Assembly: GCA_029776255.1 (NCBI GenBank)
Contig: JAKOTN010000031.1
Location: 50,795-114,794, forward strand
Direction of reading: 5' to 3'
DNA: 64,000 nt
Origin: Pseudomonadota bacterium
GTDB lineage: Bacteria > Pseudomonadota > Gammaproteobacteria > Burkholderiales > Rhodocyclaceae
This document shows positions 9,456 through 18,294 of this stretch, piece after piece. Made by a program: the position numbers and the translations under genes. The notes under the pieces were generated by a model. The model was given only the letters and a program-made list of their open reading frames with translations, did no database searches and had not been told where the DNA came from. How positions within the stretch are numbered: the first letter of the stretch is position 1; every line of letters starts with the position of its first letter.

Positions 9456-10277
9456 ATGGACCCGTTTCCCCGTGCCCCCCTGATCGATCCGCGCCATCTG
9501 CTTTCGCTGCTCGGCACCATCGGCGACCGGTATTCGATCGAGGCGCTGTCCGAATGCGAGTCGACCAACACCATGCTGCTCGAACGGGCGCGCAAGGACG
9601 GCGCGACGGCGGCGGTCGCCAGGAGCGCCCTGCTGGTCGCGGACAAACAGAGTGCCGGGCGTGGCCGGCTCGGTCGTCGCTGGTTATCGTCGCCGGAAGG
9701 CAGTCTCACTTTCTCGGTGCTCTGGCACTTCACCGGCGGTGCCGCTCGTCTGAGCGGGTTGCCGTTGGCGGTCGGTCTGGCGGTAGCACGCGCGCTCGCG
9801 GCCTGCGGTGCCCATGGCGTCGGCTTGAAGTGGCCCAATGACATCCTGCTCGACGGCGGCAAGGTAGGAGGAATCTTGCTGGAAGCGGAGGCCGCTCCAA
9901 CGGGCATGCTGGCTGTGCTCGGCATCGGCCTCAACCTGCGGATGCCCGCCGGCGACGCGAAGGAATTCCTCTATCCTCCGGCGGCGCTGGCGCAAGTCCT
10001 CGAACCGGTGCCGGACCGGCATCGCGTTCTGGCGCAGGTGTTGATCGAACTGGTCGACGTTCTCGACCGTTTTGCCGTCGCCGGCTTCGCCCCTCTTCGC
10101 GCCGAATGGCAGGCGCGCCATGCCTGGCAGGCCCGCCACGTACGGCTGCTCAACGACGGACAGGCCGATCGCGAGGGAATCTGTCTCGGTGCGGACGCCG
10201 ATGGGGCCTTGCTGCTGCAAACTTCCAGCGGCATGGAACGCTGCTTTTCCGGCGATCTGTCGCTGCGCGCCGCATGA
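9456..10277 (+). CDS. birA: Biotin-[acetyl-CoA-carboxylase] ligase, no DNA-binding domain
   Basis: A 273-residue biotin protein ligase that activates biotin with ATP and attaches it to the carboxylase carrier lysine. Motifs include the biotinyl-AMP loop GRGRLGRRW, followed by the WPNDILL segment and KVGGILLE. The C-terminal cap (about 225-273) is present. The N-terminal winged helix found in E. coli BirA is absent: only about 30 residues precede the catalytic domain, so it should not repress the bio genes. It overlaps coaX by ATGA, a pairing common in betaproteobacteria. Confidence 0.92.
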   Translation: MDPFPRAPLIDPRHLLSLLGTIGDRYSIEALSECESTNTMLLERARKDGATAAVARSALLVADKQSAGRGRLGRRWLSSPEGSLTFSVLWHFTGGAARLSGLPLAVGLAVARALAACGAHGVGLKWPNDILLDGGKVGGILLEAEAAPTGMLAVLGIGLNLRMPAGDAKEFLYPPAALAQVLEPVPDRHRVLAQVLIELVDVLDRFAVAGFAPLRAEWQARHAWQARHVRLLNDGQADREGICLGADADGALLLQTSSGMERCFSGDLSLRAA

Positions 10278-10993
10278 TCGTCGCCATCGACGCCGGCAAC
10301 AGCCGCATCAAGTGGGGAGTCCACGACGGCAACGGCTGGCTGGACAGCGGGGTGCTGGCAACCGCCGACGCGGCCTTTCTCGGGGAAGCCGCCGACGAGT
10401 GGCCCACACCGGCAATTGTCGTGGTCTGCAATGTGGCCGGCTCCGCGGTCGCGGCAACGATTTTGTCGGTGCTTGACCGCCGGCGAGACACGGTATCGTT
10501 TCTGCATGCCAGCGCCGAGTGCTGCGGCGTTCGCTCCTCATACACGAGGCCGGCCCAACTCGGGGCCGACCGCTGGGCGGCGATGATCGGCGCCCGCGCC
10601 TTCTCCCCCGCGCCATGTCTGGTGGTGTGCGCCGGCACGGCGACGACCGTTGACCTGCTCGATGCGGAAGGGGTCTTTGGCGGTGGCGTGATTCTGCCGG
10701 GGTTCGATCTGATGCGCTCGGCGCTGGCGGACAACACCGCGCAGTTGCCGTTTGCCGAAGGCGTTTTTCGCGCCCTGCCGTGCTGTACCGGCGACGCGAT
10801 TTACAGCGGTTGCCTGCAGGCGCAGGTTGGCGCCGTCGAGCGCATGTTCGCCTTGCTTGCCGGAAAATCCGGCGCCCGCTGCCTGTTGACCGGCGGGGGC
10901 GCCGGCCGACTGGCCGAGCACTTGAAGATTCCCTTCCAGTTGGCAGACAATCTGATCCTCACCGGACTGGTGCGTTATGCCGCATCCTTGTAA
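10274..10993 (+). CDS. coaX: Type III pantothenate kinase
   Basis: A 239-residue CoaX that phosphorylates pantothenate, the first step of coenzyme A synthesis; this class is not feedback inhibited by CoA. The ASKHA-fold motifs are visible: phosphate-1 loop IDAGNSRIKWG at residues 5-15, GADRWAAMIGARA near 97, and the CAGTATTVDLL adenosine/phosphate-2 segment near 120 followed by GGGVILPG. The start is set by the ATGA overlap with the birA stop. No type I or II pantothenate kinase is seen in the window. Confidence 0.93.
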   Translation: MIVAIDAGNSRIKWGVHDGNGWLDSGVLATADAAFLGEAADEWPTPAIVVVCNVAGSAVAATILSVLDRRRDTVSFLHASAECCGVRSSYTRPAQLGADRWAAMIGARAFSPAPCLVVCAGTATTVDLLDAEGVFGGGVILPGFDLMRSALADNTAQLPFAEGVFRALPCCTGDAIYSGCLQAQVGAVERMFALLAGKSGARCLLTGGGAGRLAEHLKIPFQLADNLILTGLVRYAASL

Positions 10994-11029
10994 TCCGCCT
11001 TGCGCTGATCCGCAGACAGGAGTAACCGC

Positions 11030-11434
11030 ATGCCCACGCATTTGCTGACGATGCTGCCCGCCTTTTTGGCCTACTTTCTCGTGGCCCTTGCGCTATTGGC
11101 GGTTTTTTTGCTGGTTTATGTGAATATCACCCCCTATCATGAATTCGAGTTGATTCGCGCCGGCAACCTGGCGGCGGCGATCAGCCTTGGCGGCGCCCTG
11201 CTCGGATTCGCCATGCCGGTCGCCAATGTCATTGCCCACAGCGATACCTTGCTCGATCTGGCGTCCTGGGGAGGCATTGCCGGGGCGATTCAGATTCTGG
11301 CGTATCTGGTAAGCCGCGTCGCGCTGCCGCAGTTGAACGATGACATTCCTGCCGGCAAGACGGCGCCGGCGGTTTTTCTGGCGGTTCTTTCGGTCAGCGT
11401 CGGTCTCATCAACGCGGCTTGTATGACCTACTGA
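11030..11434 (+). CDS. DUF350 inner-membrane protein
   Basis: A 134-residue integral membrane protein with four predicted helices (about residues 8-30, 45-65, 75-95 and 108-130), matching the DUF350/YjfL family, whose function is unknown. The polar motif YVNITPYHEFELIRAGN between helices 1 and 2 is typical of the family. The ATG follows an ACAGGAG ribosome site 36 bases after coaX. It is the first gene of a four-gene cassette with an SPFH protein, a DUF4178 protein and a small membrane peptide, all on the same strand. Confidence 0.8.
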   Translation: MPTHLLTMLPAFLAYFLVALALLAVFLLVYVNITPYHEFELIRAGNLAAAISLGGALLGFAMPVANVIAHSDTLLDLASWGGIAGAIQILAYLVSRVALPQLNDDIPAGKTAPAVFLAVLSVSVGLINAACMTY

Positions 11435-11486
11435 TCACCGCAACGAAGCGGTATCGCCTTCCAACGCTTACTCTCAGGAGAATGGC

Positions 11487-12515
11487 ATGGCCCTCATGGA
11501 TTTCATCAAGAAACAGTTCATCGACGTCATCCACTGGACCGAGCAAGGTGACGGCGTTCTTGCCATGCGCTACCCGATGCAGGATTTCGAGGTTCAATAT
11601 GGCGCGCAACTGACGGTCCGCGAATCGCAACTGGCTGTTTTTGTAAACGAAGGCCAGATCGCCGACGTTTTCGGCCCCGGCTTGTACAAACTCACCACCC
11701 AAACCTTGCCGCTACTGACCAACCTCAAGAACTGGGACAAGCTTTTCCAGTCGCCCTTCAAGTCCGACGTTTATTTCTTTTCGACCCGCCTGCAACTCGA
11801 TTGCAAGTGGGGAACGCCGAACCCGATTACCATTCGCGACAAGGATTTCGGCATGGTACGGATGCGCGCCTTCGGCATTTATTCGTACAAACTGAGCGAC
11901 GCGCGAACGTTTCACCGCGAAATTTCCGGCACTCGCGAGGAATACACCGTTGCCGACCTCGACGGCCAGTTGCGCAATCTGGTGATCAGTTCAATGACCG
12001 ACCTGTTCGGCGAATCGGGCGTCCCGTTCATCGACATGGCCGCCAATCAGGACGAAATGAGCCGCGCATTGCGGGACAAACTGAGCGAGGTGTTTCAGCG
12101 CTACGGTCTGACGCTCGACAATTTCGTCGTCCAGAACGTGTCGCTGCCGGAAGAACTGCAAAAAGTTCTCGACACCCGCATCGGGATGAACATGATCGGC
12201 GACATGGGGCGTTACACGCAATATCAGGTGGCAAACAGCATTCCGCTGGCGGCACAGAACGAAGGCGGCATGGCCGGCCTCGGCGCCGGCCTCGGCGCCG
12301 GCATGAGCATCGGTCAGACGATGAGCGCCGCGATGGCGCAGGCGATGCAGCCCGGCGCCACGCCCACCGCATCCGCCGCCGCAACGACAAACCCGGTCAA
12401 TGCCGACGAGGTGGTCGCCACTCTGGAGAAACTGCATGGCCTGGTAAGCAAGGGCATTCTCTCGCAAGCGGAATTCGATGCCAAGAAAGCCGAGTTACTG
12501 GGCAAGCTGGTCTGA
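11487..12515 (+). CDS. SPFH/band-7 domain protein with C-terminal SHOCT motif
   Basis: A 342-residue member of the SPFH family often labelled 'virion core protein'. The N-terminal region (to about 230) is a band-7-like domain beginning FIDVIHWTE and including an ISSMTDLFGESG segment. A Gly/Ala/Met-rich linker (about 250-305) follows, then a SHOCT helix pair near 310-342 (LVSKGILSQAEFDAKK). There is no transmembrane helix, so it is probably membrane-peripheral and oligomeric. A CAGGAG site precedes the ATG. Genomic company (DUF350, DUF4178) suggests an envelope-stress assembly; this is inference. Confidence 0.82.
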   Translation: MALMDFIKKQFIDVIHWTEQGDGVLAMRYPMQDFEVQYGAQLTVRESQLAVFVNEGQIADVFGPGLYKLTTQTLPLLTNLKNWDKLFQSPFKSDVYFFSTRLQLDCKWGTPNPITIRDKDFGMVRMRAFGIYSYKLSDARTFHREISGTREEYTVADLDGQLRNLVISSMTDLFGESGVPFIDMAANQDEMSRALRDKLSEVFQRYGLTLDNFVVQNVSLPEELQKVLDTRIGMNMIGDMGRYTQYQVANSIPLAAQNEGGMAGLGAGLGAGMSIGQTMSAAMAQAMQPGATPTASAAATTNPVNADEVVATLEKLHGLVSKGILSQAEFDAKKAELLGKLV

Positions 12516-12561
12516 GGACGACAGTCGCGACCTGACAACGACGGCTTGACCCTGTTTCGCG

Positions 12562-14466
12562 GTGAAAAAAACCACGTGTCCCTCCTGCGGCGCGCCGGCG
12601 GTCTTCCGGTCGGCCACGTCGCTTTACGTCGTCTGCGAGTTCTGTCGCGGCACGTTGCTACGTAGCGGCGAGGATCTCCAAAATCTCGGTCGCATGGCCG
12701 ACCTGCTGGAAGACACGTCGCGCCTCCAGATCGGCAGCGAGGGCCGCTACCGCGACCGTCACTTCGCGGTCATCGGCCGCATTCAGCTCAAATACGACGC
12801 CGGAGTCTGGAACGAGTGGTACCTTCTGTTCGACGATGGTCGCAACGCGTGGCTGTCGGAGGCCGCCGGCGAATACATCGTCAGCGCGCAAGTCGCCGTC
12901 AAGGACCCTTTGCCGGCCTTCGAGGCCTTGCGACCGGACATGCCGGTCGTGCTCGACGGGCGTCGTTTCCAGGTGGCGGATCTGGAGACGGCACGCTGCG
13001 TCGCTGGGCAGGGGGAGCTTCCGTTCAAGGTGGCTGCCGGATACGACGTCAATACCGCCGACCTGCGTGGCAACGACCGTTTTGTGACCCTGGATTACAG
13101 CGAAACACCGCCGCTGGTTTTTGTCGGTCAGTCGGTGCCTTTCGCCGAACTGCGGCTAACCGAGCTGAAGGAAGCGCGCGACCCGGCGCTGGCCGCCGCG
13201 CCGACGACGGGCGCGCGCGCCTTCAATTGCCCGCGCTGCGCGGCGCCCTTGCGGATTCACTCGGAAGCCATCGCCAGCATTGCTTGCGACAGTTGCGGTT
13301 CTCTGATCGGTGTCGAAAACGAGAATGTCAAATTGCTCGCCGACGCCGCGCAAGCACTGCGCGTGCCGCCGTGGTTGCCGCTCGCCAGTCGCGGCACGTT
13401 GAAAGGCAGCGACTGGGAGTGCATCGGTTTCATGCAACGCCGCACCACGACGGATGGCGTCGACTATTCGTGGTCGGAATACCTGCTGTTCAACCAAGAA
13501 GACGGTTTCGCCTGGTTGGTCGAAGATCGGGGACACTGGAATTTTGTCCGCACTGTCGCCAACCCGCCGTCGGTCAACCGTAAACAACGCGATTTTTTTC
13601 GCGGCCGCGACAAATTCAAACGCTTCGGCACTTGCAAGGCCGAGGTAACGTATGTCGTCGGTGAGTTTTACTGGCGGGTGAAGGTCGGCGAAACCTGCCG
13701 GGTCGATGATTATGTTTGCCCGCCACTGATGCTTTCTCGCGAAGTCAGCACCAAAGAAGTGACTTGGTCGCAAGGCGAATATCTCGAACCCACTGAAATA
13801 AGCGCCGCTTTCGGCGTCAAGGCAGCGCCTCCCGAGCGTGTCGGTGTCCATGCCAACCAGCCCAACCCGTTGGTTGAAAGACATGCGCGCATTTGCCGGC
13901 TGTTCTGGACGTTGGCCGCGATGGCGACATTGCTACAGTTCGCCTTCGCCTTCATTTTCTCCTCGCAGGTGGTACTCAAACAGCCCTTGGTGTTCTCGCA
14001 ACTCAACGAAGAAGGCACTCTCACCAGTCAGGATTTCATTCTGAAAAACCGCGCCCGATCTCTGGTCGTCAGTCACAACACCGATCTGGAAAACAACTGG
14101 TTATCGTTGAATACCGCGTTGGTCGAAAGAAATACCGGGCAGGCGTACACGGCCATCCAGGAAATCAGCCACTACAAAGGGGTAGACGAGGGCGAGAGCT
14201 GGTCCGAGGGCTCGCCGTCCGACGAAATCGTTTTCCGCGCCGTGCCGGCCGGCACCTACTATCTGGTCATCGACTACGAACTCGGCAAGGACAATCCGCG
14301 GACCGCGGCCGATAAGCTGGAAGTGGTGAGGAACCCGGCCGCGTGGTCGAATTACGTCCTGACGCTGGTTTTCCTTTCCGGCTTCCCCTTGCTCTCGCGT
14401 TGGCGACGAAATGCTTTCGAATCAAGGCGCTGGAGCGAAAGCGATTTTAGCGACGAAGAAAAATAG
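12562..14466 (+). CDS. Double zinc-ribbon, double DUF4178 membrane protein
   Basis: A 634-residue protein starting with GTG. It holds two similar halves: a zinc ribbon (CPSC at 6-9 and CEFC near 26-29) plus a DUF4178 domain, then a second ribbon (CPRC and CDSC near residues 220-250) plus another DUF4178 domain, each with a YLLF-GWL strand pattern. Near residue 450 comes a transmembrane helix (LAAMATLLQFAFAFIF), a beta-rich extracytoplasmic part, and a final helix near 600. No catalytic motif is recognised. It follows the SPFH gene by 46 bases and precedes a 48-codon gene by one base, so they are one unit. Confidence 0.8.
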   Translation: MKKTTCPSCGAPAVFRSATSLYVVCEFCRGTLLRSGEDLQNLGRMADLLEDTSRLQIGSEGRYRDRHFAVIGRIQLKYDAGVWNEWYLLFDDGRNAWLSEAAGEYIVSAQVAVKDPLPAFEALRPDMPVVLDGRRFQVADLETARCVAGQGELPFKVAAGYDVNTADLRGNDRFVTLDYSETPPLVFVGQSVPFAELRLTELKEARDPALAAAPTTGARAFNCPRCAAPLRIHSEAIASIACDSCGSLIGVENENVKLLADAAQALRVPPWLPLASRGTLKGSDWECIGFMQRRTTTDGVDYSWSEYLLFNQEDGFAWLVEDRGHWNFVRTVANPPSVNRKQRDFFRGRDKFKRFGTCKAEVTYVVGEFYWRVKVGETCRVDDYVCPPLMLSREVSTKEVTWSQGEYLEPTEISAAFGVKAAPPERVGVHANQPNPLVERHARICRLFWTLAAMATLLQFAFAFIFSSQVVLKQPLVFSQLNEEGTLTSQDFILKNRARSLVVSHNTDLENNWLSLNTALVERNTGQAYTAIQEISHYKGVDEGESWSEGSPSDEIVFRAVPAGTYYLVIDYELGKDNPRTAADKLEVVRNPAAWSNYVLTLVFLSGFPLLSRWRRNAFESRRWSESDFSDEEK

Positions 14467-14467
14467 C

Positions 14468-14614
14468 ATGTTCAAGACCAACGTGATTTTCGGCGTGCTG
14501 GCCCTTCTTTTCTTCGCCAACGCCCAGTATCAGGGCTGGAGTCTATTCGACCGCGACGCCAGCGCGACCACTAGCCACGGCTCGGGTAGCGGTGGACACA
14601 CCTATCACAAGTAG
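14468..14614 (+). CDS. Small membrane peptide of the DUF4178 cassette
   Basis: A 48-residue peptide starting one base after the DUF4178 stop. Residues 5-19 form a hydrophobic helix or uncleaved signal (VIFGVLALLFFANA), then a short aromatic stretch and a Gly/Ser/His tail ending THKish as HTYHK. I do not recognise the family. Tight coupling to the DUF4178 gene suggests translation with it and a role in the same membrane assembly. Confidence 0.6.
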   Translation: MFKTNVIFGVLALLFFANAQYQGWSLFDRDASATTSHGSGSGGHTYHK

Positions 14615-14643
14615 GCCCGCCGCCGGAATTGGGTATTGGGTGT

Positions 14644-15885
14644 TCAGCGATTTTGATCGGGACGGCCCGACCAGATTTCGTTGAGATCGGGAAACTGCCA
14701 TTTCGCCGGGTCCTCGCGGGAAACGATCTTTAAATGGCTGCCGGCACCCGTCCCTAGATTGACGGTTTCCGGGCGGATGCGCGTGTTCGCGCGCGTCGAG
14801 AAAAAGACCTTGACCAGCGGTTTGAGCAGCGACTTTTCGCCCTGCTCGATCACCACCCCAAGGCGCCCGCAGTTGAGCATTACCAATGACCCGATCGGGT
14901 AGATGCCGATACTTTTCACGAAAGCCTGAAAAACCTTGGGGTCGAAATGTCCGGCGCTCCACTCGGCCATTTTGCTCAGCGACTCGGCCGGGTCCCAGCC
15001 CGCCTTGTAAGGGCGGTTCGAGGTGATCGCGTCGTACACGTCACACACGGCGCCCATCTTGGCGAACAAGCTGATCTGCGGATCCTTCAAACGTTTCGGA
15101 TAACCGGTCCCATCGGTTTTTTCGTGGTGATGCAAAACCACATCGAGCGCTACCGGGTCAACGCCTTGGCCCTCAAGCAACATCCGATGGCCTTCCTCCG
15201 GGTGCGACTTGATGATCGCGAACTCCGCGTCCGTGAGTTTGCCCGGTTTATTGAGCACCTCCATCGGCATCGCCGCCTTGCCGATGTCGTGCAGCAGACC
15301 CGCGATTCCAGCCGAACGGGTTTGTGTTTCATCGAGACTGAGTTGCCGCGCCAGGGCCACCATCAACGCGCAAACGGCGACCGAATGCATGTAGGTATAG
15401 TCGTCGGCGGTTTTCAGGCGTGCCAGACTGATCAGTGCGCCCGGGTTGCGCAGCACCGAATCGGAAATTTCTTCGACCAGCCGTTGCGCGCCGCCCGCAT
15501 CGATGGCCTTGCCCATGCGCGCTTCCTCGAACATCGAGGTCACGGCATGCCGGGATTGGGCAACGATTTTCGCCGCGCGCGAAAATTCAGCGTCGATCGA
15601 GGTACGTTCAAGCTGCCGTTCTTCTTTTGAAACCTTGGCTTGATCGGCTTCAACCTCGGCATCGGTTTCGGCCATTCGAACCGCCGATTGGTCGGCGGGC
15701 AGGTCCAGTCCCTTGCTGCAATCGATCCACACCTCCTTGATTTTGCTGGCGCGTATGGCCTCGATGTCTTTCGGATTCGTGAGCACGAAAGCCGTGCGCC
15801 AGAAAGGATGGTCGATCCAGGAGCCGCAAAATTCCTTGAGATGCATCCCCACCGTGAGCTGTTGAACCTTGATTCGCTTGAGCAT
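14644..15885 (-). CDS. HD-GYP cyclic-di-GMP phosphodiesterase with DUF3391
   Basis: A 413-residue cytosolic protein. The N-terminal DUF3391 domain (about 1-130) precedes an HD-GYP domain with the metal site LLHDIGK (HD at 199-200), HPEEGH near 228 and HHHEKTDGTGYP near 252, a complete set of the family's catalytic residues. HD-GYP enzymes hydrolyse cyclic-di-GMP to pGpG/GMP and influence motility and biofilm. There is no receiver domain. It lies 114 bases downstream of metK but behind the metK terminator, so it is probably transcribed on its own. Confidence 0.93.
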   Translation of the reverse strand: MLKRIKVQQLTVGMHLKEFCGSWIDHPFWRTAFVLTNPKDIEAIRASKIKEVWIDCSKGLDLPADQSAVRMAETDAEVEADQAKVSKEERQLERTSIDAEFSRAAKIVAQSRHAVTSMFEEARMGKAIDAGGAQRLVEEISDSVLRNPGALISLARLKTADDYTYMHSVAVCALMVALARQLSLDETQTRSAGIAGLLHDIGKAAMPMEVLNKPGKLTDAEFAIIKSHPEEGHRMLLEGQGVDPVALDVVLHHHEKTDGTGYPKRLKDPQISLFAKMGAVCDVYDAITSNRPYKAGWDPAESLSKMAEWSAGHFDPKVFQAFVKSIGIYPIGSLVMLNCGRLGVVIEQGEKSLLKPLVKVFFSTRANTRIRPETVNLGTGAGSHLKIVSREDPAKWQFPDLNEIWSGRPDQNR

Positions 15886-15950
15886 GATGTTTTGATCGAT
15901 TGGCCAAATGTCGAGACGGGCAGTCTACACCGCCAACCCGCCGGCAGACG

Positions 15951-15981
15951 AAAAAGGGGACCGTTTGACCGGTCCCCTTTT
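15951..15981 (-). terminator. Intrinsic terminator of metK
   Basis: On the minus strand AAAAGGGGACCG and CGGTCCCCTTTT form a 12-bp stem around a 6-base loop and end in five T residues, 19 bases after the metK stop. Confidence 0.9.
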
Positions 15982-15999
15982 GCGGTACCGAAATCCCGC

Positions 16000-17166
16000 T
16001 TACAGTCCGGCGTCTGCCCGTAGCGCGGCGGCCTTGTCGGTGGCTTCCCAGGTGAAATCCGGTTCGTCGCGGCCGAAGTGGCCGTAGGCAGCGGTTTTTT
16101 TGTAGATCGGGCGCAGCAGATCGAGCGTCTGGATGATGCCTTTGGGCCGCAGATCGAAGTGTTTGCCGATCAACGCGACGATGGTTTCGTCGCCGACCTT
16201 GCCGGTGCCGAAGGTGTTGACCATCAGCGATACCGGCTTGGCGACACCGATCGCGTAAGCGACCTGTACTTCGCAACGCTCGGCGAGGCCGGCGGCAACG
16301 ACATTCTTGGCCACGTAACGGGCAGCATAGGCCGCCGAACGGTCGACTTTCGACGGGTCCTTGCCGGAAAAGGCGCCACCGCCATGACGGGCAGCGCCAC
16401 CGTAGGTATCCACAATGATCTTGCGCCCGGTCAACCCGCAGTCGCCATGCGGTCCGCCGACGACGAAGCGGCCGGTCGGGTTGACCAGATAACGGATATC
16501 GCCGCCACGCAGTTCCTTGGGCACCACGGGCTTGATGATTTCTTCGATCACCGCCTCGGTGATTTGTGCGTGCGACACTTCGGGATGGTGCTGGGTGGAG
16601 ACGACAATGGTGTCGATGGTCTGGGGCTTGCCGTCCAGATAGCGAACGGTGAGTTGGCTTTTGGCATCCGGGCGCAGCCAAGGCAGGCGGCCGTCGCGGC
16701 GAACTTCGGCCTGACGCTGCATGATCCGGTGAGCGTAATGAATCGGCAACGGCATCAGCGAGTCGGTTTCGTTGCAGGCGTAACCGAACATCAGGCCCTG
16801 ATCGCCGGCGCCTTGGTCGAGGTCGAGACCTTGCCCTTCATTGACGCCTTGCGCGATGTCCGGCGACTGGCGGTTGATCGCCGTTAGAATGGCGCAACTC
16901 TTGTAATCGAAACCGATTTCCGAGTTGTCGTAACCGATGCGGCGAACGGCTTTCTGAGCGATTTCGCGATAGTTGATGTTAGCCTTGGTGGTGATTTCGC
17001 CCGAAATCACCACCAGACCGGTGGACACCAAGGTTTCGCAAGCGACCCGCGCAGGCGGGTCTTCAGCGAGAATGGCATCGAGAATGGCATCCGAAATCTG
17101 GTCGGCGACCTTGTCGGGGTGCCCTTCCGAAACCGATTCCGAGGTAAAGAGATATTCCTTGCTCAT
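16000..17166 (-). CDS. metK: S-adenosylmethionine synthetase
   Basis: A 388-residue MetK making SAM from methionine and ATP. Motifs are [13 protein letters not shown] at the N-terminus, GEITTKA near residue 55, the signature [12 protein letters not shown] near 117 and the phosphate loop [19 protein letters not shown] near 260. The ATG at 17166 is preferred over a TTG seven codons upstream. It is divergent from the acyltransferase gene, a common betaproteobacterial layout, and has a strong sigma70 promoter with an approximately 140-base structured leader. Neither ahcY nor metF is adjacent. Confidence 0.98.
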   Translation of the reverse strand: MSKEYLFTSESVSEGHPDKVADQISDAILDAILAEDPPARVACETLVSTGLVVISGEITTKANINYREIAQKAVRRIGYDNSEIGFDYKSCAILTAINRQSPDIAQGVNEGQGLDLDQGAGDQGLMFGYACNETDSLMPLPIHYAHRIMQRQAEVRRDGRLPWLRPDAKSQLTVRYLDGKPQTIDTIVVSTQHHPEVSHAQITEAVIEEIIKPVVPKELRGGDIRYLVNPTGRFVVGGPHGDCGLTGRKIIVDTYGGAARHGGGAFSGKDPSKVDRSAAYAARYVAKNVVAAGLAERCEVQVAYAIGVAKPVSLMVNTFGTGKVGDETIVALIGKHFDLRPKGIIQTLDLLRPIYKKTAAYGHFGRDEPDFTWEATDKAAALRADAGL

Positions 17167-17306
17167 CAGTACTGTCTGCTCCAACAAAAAACCCCGAGAT
17201 GGCGTCGTAGCCAGCCCCGGGGTTTCGAGCAGACGACGCTTTAGCAGTATTTATAGCCCATTGTGGCTTTTCCCGCCCTGCAAGTTGTCCTGATTAACTC
17301 GGCGGA
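17167..17306 (-). promoter_or_regulatory. Structured metK leader, candidate attenuator or riboswitch
   Basis: The predicted transcript start near 17306 leaves a 140-base untranslated leader. On the minus strand, GTCTGCTC (17234-17227) can pair with GAGCAGAC (17181-17174), enclosing the terminator hairpin; the second arm lies beside the GGAG that could serve as ribosome site. Alternatively GCGTCGT (17239-17233) can pair with ACGACGC (17208-17202) inside the terminator loop, giving a possible competing fold. I could not match it to a known SAM or SAH riboswitch class by eye. Confidence 0.5.
17186..17225 (-). terminator. Terminator hairpin inside the metK leader
   Basis: On the minus strand AAACCCCG and CGGGGTTT pair around an inner TGGC-TACGAC-GCCA hairpin and are followed by a T run. 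It ends only 19 bases before the metK start codon and downstream of its promoter, so it would act on metK transcription itself. Confidence 0.7.
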
Positions 17307-17312
17307 GAGATA

Positions 17313-17341
17313 ATTATAGTTTTCCGGTTTCGGCTGGTCAA
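17313..17341 (-). promoter_or_regulatory. Sigma70 promoter of metK
   Basis: Reading the minus strand, TTGACC (17341-17336), a 17-base spacer and TATAAT (17318-17313) give a near-consensus promoter directed toward metK. Confidence 0.8.
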
Positions 17342-17375
17342 ACTTTCCCACAATGTCGTTGTTGCCGGATTTCGC

Positions 17376-18236
17376 GTGATCATTCTCTTTCGTCTCCTAA
17401 GCCATCTGCCGCTGGCCTGGCTTCATTTGTTGGGTGGCGTCCTGGGTTGGCTGACATGGCTGCTGTCACCCACCTATCGTCGTCATCTGCGCGAGAACCT
17501 GTCGCTTGCCCTCGGCCCGGAGGGTGTCGCCCGCGTCCAGGCGGCCGCTATTGGCGAAGCGGGCAAGGGAATGCTCGAACTGCCGAAGATTTGGTTGCGC
17601 CCACTGTCGGAAACCGCGGCCCGCGTTGTCGAGGTGTCGGGCTGGGAACTCGTCGAGGCGGCCACCCGCCGTGGCAAGGGTATTTTGTATCTGACGCCGC
17701 ATCTCGGTTGCTTCGAAGTCACCGCCCAATACCTGTCCACTCAAGCGCCGATCACGGTGCTTTATCGTCCGCCCAAACAAGCGTGGCTTCAGACGATGAT
17801 CGAAGCCGGCCGCGCGCGCGCGCGGCTTTACTTGGCCACCGCCGATCTGGCGGGGGTACGCACCCTGCTCAAAGCCCTGAAACGCGGCGAGGCGGTTGGA
17901 ATGCTGCCGGATCAGGCGCCCAAGGAAGGCGAGGGTCGCTGGCTCGATTTTTTCGGCAAACCCGCTTATACGATGACTCTGGCCGCACGTCTGGTTGAAA
18001 GCGGCGCGACGGTGATCATGGTCTGGGCCGAGCGCCTACCGAATGGTCGGGGCTATCATTTTCATTTGCGGGCTCCGGCTAGACCGCTGACCGGCGGCAT
18101 CGAGCAGCGGGCGCAGCAAATCAACCACGAAATCGAAGACTTGATCCGCGAGTGTCCGGCGCAATATTTGTGGGGGTATAACCGCTACAAGCAACGAAAA
18201 AGCACCCCGGTCGCGGAACAGGACAGTCCGCGGTGA
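17376..18236 (+). CDS. Lipid A acyltransferase (LpxL/HtrB family)
   Basis: A 286-residue lysophospholipid-acyltransferase family protein. An N-terminal membrane anchor (residues 5-30) precedes the catalytic HLGCFE (HX4E) motif near residue 108, the YRPPK block near 128 and the GMLPDQ block near 188. LpxL/HtrB enzymes add secondary acyl chains to Kdo-lipid A at the inner membrane. Which chain (laurate or myristate) and position cannot be read. It uses a GTG start. Placement directly before waaG and the WaaP-like kinases supports a role in LPS assembly. Paralogue assignment (LpxL versus LpxM) is uncertain. Confidence 0.88.
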   Translation: MIILFRLLSHLPLAWLHLLGGVLGWLTWLLSPTYRRHLRENLSLALGPEGVARVQAAAIGEAGKGMLELPKIWLRPLSETAARVVEVSGWELVEAATRRGKGILYLTPHLGCFEVTAQYLSTQAPITVLYRPPKQAWLQTMIEAGRARARLYLATADLAGVRTLLKALKRGEAVGMLPDQAPKEGEGRWLDFFGKPAYTMTLAARLVESGATVIMVWAERLPNGRGYHFHLRAPARPLTGGIEQRAQQINHEIEDLIRECPAQYLWGYNRYKQRKSTPVAEQDSPR

Positions 18237-18294
18237 GCTGTCGGAAGATCGACCGCGCGGTGGCCGCGCGCGCAGTCAGGCCGGAAACGCTTCG

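Noticed and set aside
17167..17306. Known SAH riboswitch or SAM-II class in the metK leader
   Set aside because: The conserved cores of those classes as I know them are not visible, so only a generic attenuator call is made.
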